DNA of 64,000 nucleotides from Trichoderma breve (taxonomy: Eukaryota > Ascomycota > Sordariomycetes > Hypocreales > Hypocreaceae): the NCBI RefSeq assembly GCF_028502605.1, contig NC_079237.1, positions 496,001-560,000 of the forward strand, in the 5' to 3' direction. Positions within the stretch are counted from its first letter, which is position 1; every line of letters begins with the position of its first letter. Below the pieces are notes generated by a model that made no database searches, was not told where the DNA came from, and saw nothing but the letters and a program-made list of their open reading frames with translations. The translations under genes were made by a program, and so were the position numbers. Positions 56,670 through 64,000 of the stretch are shown here, one piece after another.

Positions 56670-57790
56670 TTACTCCTCGGCCACCAAGACGCCACGGTAC
56701 CTCATCTTTCCCTCCCGCAGCGCCTTCATTGCATCCTCTACACCATGTGTGTTCAGTGGCCACTTCATGATAACAGGCTTAATTCCGTGCTGTACTGAAA
56801 AGTCAAGCATTTTCCGGATTTCAGCTCGGGGCGCGCCACCCGAGCCCTGGATGCTGATGCCTTTCACCAGCATGGGCAGCATTGGCACGGGAGATGCGTC
56901 AAAGCTGACAATTAGGTTGTAAATCTTGCCGCCAACAGCAGTGAGCTGAATCATTCTGTATCTATTTGTTAGTAAAACCTCATACCGATTTTCTTAGTGT
57001 TATGTCTAGAACGTACCGGGCAAAGTCTGGCTGGGCGTTTCCGCAGAGGAGCATATGCTTGACGGGCTCAATTCCCTCCAGAGAAGAATCCGCAGTCAGA
57101 ACGTGATATTCACTGGCACCAAGCTTCATCGCATCCTCCCTCTTGGACTCGCTGCTAGAGAAGACAACCACTTTGCAGCCCATCTTGGCTCCGAATTGGA
57201 TCGCCAAGTGTCCAAGGCCACCGACACCAAGGATGCCGACACGGTCAGTTGGTTTGATGCCATAGAGAGCAAAAGGTGACCAAACTGTAGCACCACCACA
57301 CATAAGTGGAGCGGCGTCAGCGCTGTCAAGACCCTCGGGGATCTTGTGCAGTGAGTCGGCATCCCAGACGGCATGGCTAGCAAAAGAGCCAACATCATGG
57401 TCGTGAGTGCCATACTCTGTCTTTTCGGCGCAATAAAAATCCATTCCTGCGCATTCAATTAGTTATTCTTGAACAATTTTGCGAAGAGGGAAGTATGAAA
57501 TACTCACCAGTAAGGCAGGCCTCACAGTGGCCGCAAGTCTTGTGAACCCATCCAAATCCGACACGGTCGCCAACCTTGACGGCAGTGACATCTGGGCCAA
57601 CAGCTTGAATGATACCAACGCCCTCATGGCCTAGGGCCAAACCGGCGTGGAGGTAATGTTCATCTGTGCCACACAAGCCAGAGTGCGTGATCTTGAGATA
57701 GGCTTCGTTGCGACCGAGTTGACGGTTGCTGGTGTCTTGGACAATCTTTCCGCTTTTGGAACCACGCTGGACGGTGAATGTGACGCTCAT
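56670..57790 (-). CDS. zinc-dependent alcohol dehydrogenase (GroES-like MDR)
   Basis: A 332-residue medium-chain dehydrogenase. The catalytic zinc ligands C40, H55 and E56 (SGLCGTDEHY, LGHEG) are present. The structural zinc lobe is C86, C89, C92 and C100; the last is formed after the first splice (CLTG|MDFYC). The cofactor motif is GVGGLGHLA. Exons are 57508-57790, 57017-57446 and 56670-56955, 333 codons. The start at 57790 gives MSVTFTVQRG, followed by a normal GroES fold. Members of this subgroup (cinnamyl-alcohol-dehydrogenase-like) interconvert alcohols and aldehydes with NADP(H). The protein is slightly shorter than average (about 345-360). Confidence 0.9.
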
Positions 57791-59520
57791 ATTGATGATG
57801 ATATATAGCAAATTTCTCTTATAAAAAGTATAAGATTGTCTAATACAGGATATGTGATGCTGAAGAGACTTGTATTGATGAGAAGAACTAAGGAACCATG
57901 ATGCGAGGGAATGTGAAGAGTTGATATACTAATACAAGGCTAAGAAGAAGTTGAAGATTCAGCTTTCAACTGAGGCAAATAGTCCATCACAGCTTTGCTG
58001 ATAGCTAATGCTTCACAACTCGATACATTTCTAATGAGGTTGAGCATTTACGATATTAGGAGAAGTTGGAGGAACTCGGCGTCATGGCTGCCGCAGAAGC
58101 AGCAGCTAGCAAATCCTTCAATATTTGATTTACAAAGACGCCCTATTCATGGCGTGAAATGTCAGTTGGAAGTTAAAATTGTAGTTAAACAGAAGAGACT
58201 GAGAAACTAATGGAACAACGACTGGGTTGCTTCCTTTGTAAACGTGTTCTTGGATGCTGAGTTTGACCGGCAACTAGCGATGATCCGGTGGGGATCGTGG
58301 CAAAAGTCCAGGCGCCATAGCATAGCGTTATCTCGATGGGGAAAACTTGGAGATGGCTGTGGAGCAAGGCTAATGCGTAGCGGTTTCTGAAAGAGGAAAT
58401 GTTTTGAAGACCCGTGCTAATGCATGGCGTCGCCCTAGTCGGGTAGGTCGTGAGAGTTGCTTGTCAGCTTCCACTAGTGAACGGTAGAAACCGAGGACAT
58501 CGCCTTATTGTTGTGGAACGGATTAGACCTGTAGAAGAATTCACGTAATCAAGGGGCCAGTAAGCAGTAATGAAGAGTGTAGCTTCCCACAGAGCAAGCG
58601 AATTTGTCAGAAACGATGTGAAACGAGATCTTGGTAACAAGTGATACTGTAGATGCAAAAGCAGACTGCCCTATCCGCTTTAGACCCACCGATCCGTATT
58701 CACAGCATTTCCAATTTTGTAATTGAATCCGGTTCCACTCGAGATCAAGTTACAAAGGCCGTGGAACGGAATATCCCGTCAATCATAATGATTCTCCTTA
58801 CAGAAACTGTCTCTTCTCTCTCTCCTTATGGTGGGCAGCAAATTATCACAATACTAATTGTGATCCTCTATGGTACGTCGGCGGAATTGGTCGTGCCGTG
58901 CTTGACACCATCGTGTAACATGAGCTCCTTTAGCTCACAAGTTCTCCGCATTGAGCTGAAATGGTCATCCAAGGTCCAAAAACGAAATAGGAGTTGGTAT
59001 TCAAATTCATGAGAACTGGGATTCAAATCCATAGGAACACCTTTACGGGACCCGAAACTCTCGTCCACGGTTTTGGTGAAACTTCTGTGCTCTTCCTCGT
59101 ATCGCATTCATCTGTCGGCGAACAGATATACATTCTTTTTTCCGAAATACTGTTGAATGCTAAAAGTCTAGTGATGATAACAAGGATGTTGCATATTGCA
59201 AGCAACACAAGAGATCACCTCCTGGGTAGGAAGGTTTCCTGCCCGATCAGGAGTCATCTCGCGCCCAGTTAGCTCAGGAGAAAGTGGTGTTATTGGCCCA
59301 GCTCTTGAGAACTTGCTAGACTAGAAGATGATACTATGAAAGATTTGGCAAATCCTCTGTTGTCATCGGAGCCAATTGAGTTGCATACGCCTGATGTTAA
59401 TGTATATGCTTGAAATAGTATTTTGTGTATCTAATATAGGATGCACTACCCAATCTACATGCATGCATATCATTCCTCGTAACTCGTTTATGGACTATCT
59501 ATCTACTATAATACCGCCTT
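57791..59520. other. 1.7-kb gap without a supported gene
   Basis: Contains the promoter of the alcohol dehydrogenase and the 3' flank of the NmrA-like gene, plus short frames on both strands (for example 58653-59012 plus, 58868-59107 minus) with no domain. A near-repeat of ATTCAAATTCATGAG / ATTCAAATCCATAGG occurs at about 58999-59033. Confidence 0.4.
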
Positions 59521-60540
59521 TTAACCATAGACGCGCTTGAAGGTCTCCTTAACAGACTCCGGCCGGAATGAAAATTTGTCATTGTCCAGCTCTCCAGGTA
59601 CGATTCCGTTTCCGGAGGCAGCCAGGGGCTTGACTGACCACATCAGCTCGGCGACCTCGTCACCACTCTTTCGGGCTTCGTCTTGCTTTACAGCAGCCTC
59701 GGCAGGATCCAGATATGTGCACTTATACTTGGCTCCCTGAACCTCGCCCAAGTCATCGATGAACTTTTGCCAGGTAGTCCGCTCTCCAGTTACTCTGATC
59801 TCGCGTTTTTGAACTCTGGGAGTAAGGGGCAGCAGGATAGACTCGACAGTGTATCTAGCAATGCTAAAGTAAAGAATCCACCGGTTAATAAGATTTATTC
59901 TATGTGAACTGCGCTGTAGCCGAGTTAAACTTACTCAGGAATTGAAGTCACGGAGATTTGCGCATCTGGGCGTCCATATGTGTTCGCAACATGAGCCTTG
60001 ACATCCACACCGTAGAATGGATCTGCAGCCCACTCGGTGAAGATGCCGGTCAGCATGAGCGTGTAGTAAAAGTCCGGGTTCTCCTTGGCCTTGGCCGCCA
60101 GATGATCGCGAGTCACTCGCTTATCACGAAAATAGCGGAACGTCTTGAGACTGTCCTGACCAACGTCTGATCCAAATTCCGACGGATAAAAGTGACGAAC
60201 TCCGCCTGCGATGGCGGATTCGATCATCGCCGGCTGTAGTCTCATGATAGCATTGCCTGCCAGAGACACAACGACTTCAAAGCCTAATTATCTGTCAATC
60301 CACTACGTCCCCTTAAACTGATGTATCTAGTAATAACACACCTTCATAGGATTTGGGGTCTAGAAAGGAGCCAGCCACAACTTCAATACCTTGAGCTGCG
60401 GCGTCGGAAAACTTGGACACTTTTGCGGGATCCGCCAGGATGCCAACTCTGGAAAAGTGAGATTTTTGTTTGATGAACTCTTCCACCAGAGGCCTTCCGA
60501 ATGCGCCACCGGCGCCAATGATAAGAACTGAGGGGGCCAT
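59521..60540 (-). CDS. NmrA/isoflavone-reductase-like protein
   Basis: A 296-residue NAD(P)-binding reductase-like protein. The cofactor motif is LIIGAGGAFGRPL, and HFYPSEFGSDVGQD is the family signature, here followed by RDHLAAKAK with a Lys near the expected active site. Exons are 60342-60540, 59935-60283 and 59521-59863 (297 codons). I use the ATG at 60540 giving MAPSVLIIG; an in-frame upstream ATG at 60585 would add 15 residues before the Rossmann strand. It is the third NmrA-like gene of the window and resembles the one at 19782 in layout. Substrate or sensing role is unknown. Confidence 0.87.
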
Positions 60541-62156
60541 TGCTGTCGTCTTGTTGACTTGAAAAAAGAGGTTGTGTCGCGACAAAGAAATAATTGAGAT
60601 GGACGATATGCTTGTTTATATCTTTGGTTTGAACTATGAAGAATGGAGATTCTGGATCGCCTCTACCTTGTCTCTATCTAAATACTCCAATGGATACACT
60701 ATCCACATACTACCATTTTCCTATTGTGACAACTTTCCATGATGAACGGGATCATTGCCAAACCAAGGCGCCGCTTTGCTCACTAATGAGATGCTGAGAA
60801 ATTTAGACTTCGGCCTGCCAGCTCAACTCGCATGGCTTCGATCACGGCCGGGATTTGAGCTCCCGAATTAATCAGCGGCTGTCCCGCCAAGAGACATGCA
60901 AACACACCACCCCATTTAGCCCGGACTAGTGTTGGCTTCTGCTTATCGACTAAATTGCTGCAGGGTTTGGATCACCCAGCATTAGCATTGTTCGAATTGG
61001 GCCGTGTTTTTGAGACTTCTAGAACTCAAAAGTTCTCTTCTTAACAATCATCTGCCGGAAGAGCGCGACTCAGCCCAATGGAGTCGAGCACTTAGTGCTT
61101 AGGGGAATAGCACATCGCCGAAGACGTGACAATAAACGCCGACGGACTGGTTGCAGTCGCCCTGCTCAAGTGAAATGCCTCAGGTGACGCCATTGAGAAT
61201 GGCTGAATCCTTCCCTGCGAAAGGTCGCAAATAGAGCTGAAGCTACGGAGTACAATTGGCTATCCTAGCCGCAAAGCTGAATTCTTAGCTCTGTCTCATT
61301 CTGACACAACCACTCTTTTTTATTTGTCTTTCCTATTTTGGGTCGCAAGGATAAATACGAAGCTCTCTACGGAGGATGCATATGTCTATGCGGTTTTGAC
61401 TTGTGCGGACTCGCTATTGATGCCGGTGATCATTCGAGAAGCCTTTAATTGGTCTCATCGTTTCATAAGTGCATGTATATTCACTAGATAACGCCCCGCT
61501 GCTGTGCTTGCTGGGCGAGTAATACACAGGTAACAAAGTGACAAGCTGCTTGTGATCCGTAGTTTAGTGTGTCCGTCTCTTTCGTCCCCCTTTAGGCTCA
61601 CTCAGCTGCCTTGGACCTTATGTTTCTCGGACACTTACACGTACTTCAATACTCCGGGTCCAACATTACGCATACTGTAATCGGCCCCCAGTAATTTTAC
61701 CTCCCCTGCCTGTATCGGAAGGAATTCTCCCATGGGCAGTTCCCAACTGTTAATATTCTACCGATACACCGAGGCTCTATCGTATTCAGACATCAAGATT
61801 CATACGAAAGGCTATCGTATAGTCTACTAACTAATTCTCTGAATCCTGCCAAAACTATTTTAGGGCGCTGTGGTTTTTACTAAGCAAGCAAGCGCCAAAA
61901 CGAGAGGGAGGGGCAAATGATGAGACTAGACACAACCTCAGATTAGGATCTAGACATTAATAATGTGCATCCTCCATAGTAATTTATCATACCCGCATAG
62001 AGCATTTAACTATCTGGGTAATAAGAAACTCGAGTCTTCCCATCTCTTGCATCAATCTCCATCTATCTTCCCCATTGTCAACTCACTATACCGCCTCTTC
62101 AACCCTGATCCCGACTTCTGTCAACTGCCAAGTACAGCTTACCTGAAAGCCTGAAT
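60541..62156. promoter_or_regulatory. 1.6-kb divergent gap between NmrA-like gene and the right-end regulator
   Basis: Holds both promoters. No frame above about 63 codons near the right end and no recognised repeats. GC-richer than most gaps in this window. Confidence 0.45.
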
Positions 62157-64000
62157 ATGAGTGGAGAGAAAATTTACGGGGTTTCCGGATTCGTCCACAA
62201 CAATGGTAGATCTCTCTCCTGTGCATTAGTTGCTGGTACTGGATGTTAACCGGATACCCTAGTTGTAGTAAATCTCCCGTCCAGGCCACACGACGAGAGA
62301 TTTACCTACACCGATGAATTCGATGTACAGCCGCTGGAGTTTATCACAATTACTGGATCGTCAACGGATAGGCCGGACAGAAATGTTTCGCGAATCGTTC
62401 GCAGCCAGGCGATGCGGAATTATGTCTGGAGACAAAACCACCCCACACTGACGGACGAGATGGCTGCTGCAGCTGCCGTCCCCATGAAGGAGAAGCCTCA
62501 GCGAATCTTTGAGGGAAAGTTCAGAGTTGGCTCCCGATCACGGAAACAAAAGAAACCTTCCAAAGCAAAGCGTCCTACGACAGGGCTAGGGAAGGACAGG
62601 GATCAAGATTCGGCAAATGAGGTCCAACTGATGAACACCCACTGGCTAATTCGCCAGAGCCTCATGCCTGACAAGAACCTTTTGATGAGAGGTGGTGCAT
62701 TTGCAGATCCATATGATTCATTCCAATTTCCACTGGGGCCTGAGAGTCAGAAGTTCATATTCTACTGTGAGTCTTGTTTACCGATCTCTTATCCTACTAT
62801 TCCTATCTCTGCCATCAGTGTACTGTCATGGAGCAAGATGCTAATCAACTTAATCTCGAGTGGCAGACCAACAAGTATATGCCGTCAACTGCATCGCCCT
62901 CAATCTCTCACCAGATTGCTTCTATTACGTCAGAGAAGAGCTTGCCATGTTTCATGCTGTTATGTATCTTGTCAGCCTGGATCATAATCTGAAATACGGC
63001 TTGACAGATTCTCCTGGTAGCCTGTACCATGGAAGAGAAGCCTTCCGTTTGATAAACGAGGGTCTCGAGGCAGGCGTGATAAGAGACACTCTCATTGCAG
63101 CTGTAGCAATAGTAATATCTCGAGAGGTAAGACTTACCTGAACACACTTCTTCATTCGCGTCTTTCGTATGTTTCATTGCTAATAATCCCCTCGCTCAGA
63201 ATCTCGCCGGCCAATTTGAAGATGCCAGAATCCACATGAAGGGTCTTGAACTCATGGTGAAGGCCCGAGGAGGTATAGAAGGTGTCGTACCTGCACACAG
63301 AGGAGTGGTTACTTGGTAAGTCTGCATTATGTACTCACAATATTCCAGCCATATTAACTCATGCCTACCTAGGGCCGATTTATCCTATTCTAATGTTTGG
63401 AAGTGCAAGCCGTCTTTCTCGCAGCTCACCTACAAAGCCACAAAGGGCGATGCAGAATTGCCCGCCAAGTTGAAAAACAAGGTGATCTCTACTGAAGGCG
63501 CCTTTGGGGTGACCTCGCCAACAAATTCCATCTTTCGATCTCTGAGGCGAATATCTGCAGCTCTCAGCCCAGAGTACGAGGCTCCCTTGGACAGGGCACC
63601 AATGAGCCATCAAATTTATGGAGCGGAATTCAATCTTCTTAATCTTCAAAATGAATACACCGATGCTCTAAATCCGGTTGAGTATCTTTCGTCTAGTTCT
63701 GTTCTGATGAACACCGCTGCATACGCCTACCTCTACCTCATTCTGAGAGAGCTTCCAACCAAGTCTAAGCTGCTTCTCAAGCTATCTCAACAGCTGCGAG
63801 ATGGTCTCGAGATGCAAGATGAAGGGTGGTGGAACGCTAATCCAGAGAGACAACGATGGTTACTATGGGTACTGTTTATGGGATATGGAGCTGCATCAGA
63901 ATGGCCCGAAAAATGGTGGTTTGTGGAAAAGATGGAGCCACTAGGCGCATCACTCATGGTTTGGAGAAAGGATGAACTTGAGTCAGCATTGAAAGGGATC
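62157..64000 (+). CDS. fungal-specific transcription factor-like protein (Fungal_trans_2 type, no zinc cluster), 3' end missing
   Basis: Coding sequence runs off the right edge. The exons that I trust are 62285-62766, 62867-63126, 63200-63315 and 63373-64000. The N-terminal part has LEFITITGSSTDRPD followed by SRIVRSQAMRNYVWRQ, a pattern seen in fungal regulators that lack Zn2Cys6, then a basic stretch (SRSRKQKKPSKAKR) that would serve as a nuclear signal or DNA contact. The later exons show the alpha-helical fungal TF domain (VREELAMFHAVMYLVSLD, HMKGLELMVKARGG). The start is uncertain: the ATG at 62157 is likely but the first splice is not clear (a donor GTTTCC at 62182 would be in phase with the acceptor at 62284). 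It may control the right-hand block or be unrelated. Confidence 0.72.

Noticed and set aside
1..64000. CRISPR array, rRNA, intact transposon
   Set aside because: No regularly spaced repeats, no rRNA-like sequence, and no transposase or reverse transcriptase motif were seen in any frame.

Overview
The window is nuclear DNA of a filamentous ascomycete fungus (Pezizomycotina; a Hypocreales-type genome is my guess, not proven). Most genes are split by short introns of about 45 to 110 bases with GT..AG ends and CTAAC/CTAAT-like branch sites. There are fungal-only families (Zn2Cys6 regulator, Fungal_trans_2-like regulator, fungal STAND N-terminal-type protein, NRPS-like A-T-R reductase) and gaps of 0.4 to 2.5 kb between genes. 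I saw no tRNA, rRNA, CRISPR array or intact transposon. I joined exons by hand, and for almost every spliced gene the exon lengths add up to a whole number of codons.

Layout. 1-0.63 kb: 5' end of an Artemis/SNM1-type DNA-repair nuclease. 1.3-6.1 kb: a divergent pair, an isocyanide synthase fused to an Fe(II)/2-oxoglutarate dioxygenase and an aromatic-ring flavin monooxygenase; this is the most striking pair and the likely core of an isonitrile pathway. 8-21 kb: a GNAT acetyltransferase, a small beta-rich protein, two SDRs (one without the catalytic Tyr), two NmrA-like reductases and an MFS exporter. 21.1-22.4 kb: a conserved-looking hypothetical gene with a difficult exon structure. 24.8-28 kb: an adenylation-thiolation-reductase (carboxylic acid reductase-like) enzyme. 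29.7-34.3 kb: two convergent MFS transporters. 35.2-45.2 kb: a Zn2Cys6 regulator, a salicylate hydroxylase-like flavoenzyme, a tail-anchored cytochrome b5, a PNPOx-fold flavoprotein, an o-benzoate decarboxylase-type amidohydrolase and an AKR7-type aldo-keto reductase. 47.7-60.5 kb: an alpha/beta hydrolase, an extended SDR, a STAND-N/TPR protein, a PRISE-type enone reductase, a zinc alcohol dehydrogenase and a third NmrA-like protein. 62.2 kb to the end: a regulator that runs off the window.

How the genes may work together (inference). The left part looks like a tyrosine- or other amino-acid-derived isocyanide cluster: the synthase makes the isonitrile, its dioxygenase domain desaturates or decarboxylates it, the flavin hydroxylase and reductases tailor the ring, and the MFS pump exports the product. 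The middle part looks like an aromatic acid module: the A-T-R enzyme reduces an acid to an aldehyde, the AKR reduces the aldehyde, the flavin hydroxylase and decarboxylase hydroxylate or remove carboxyl groups, with a local regulator and two pumps. The right part is rich in carbonyl and alkene reductases and may be a third metabolic block or general detoxification. Cluster borders cannot be fixed from sequence alone.
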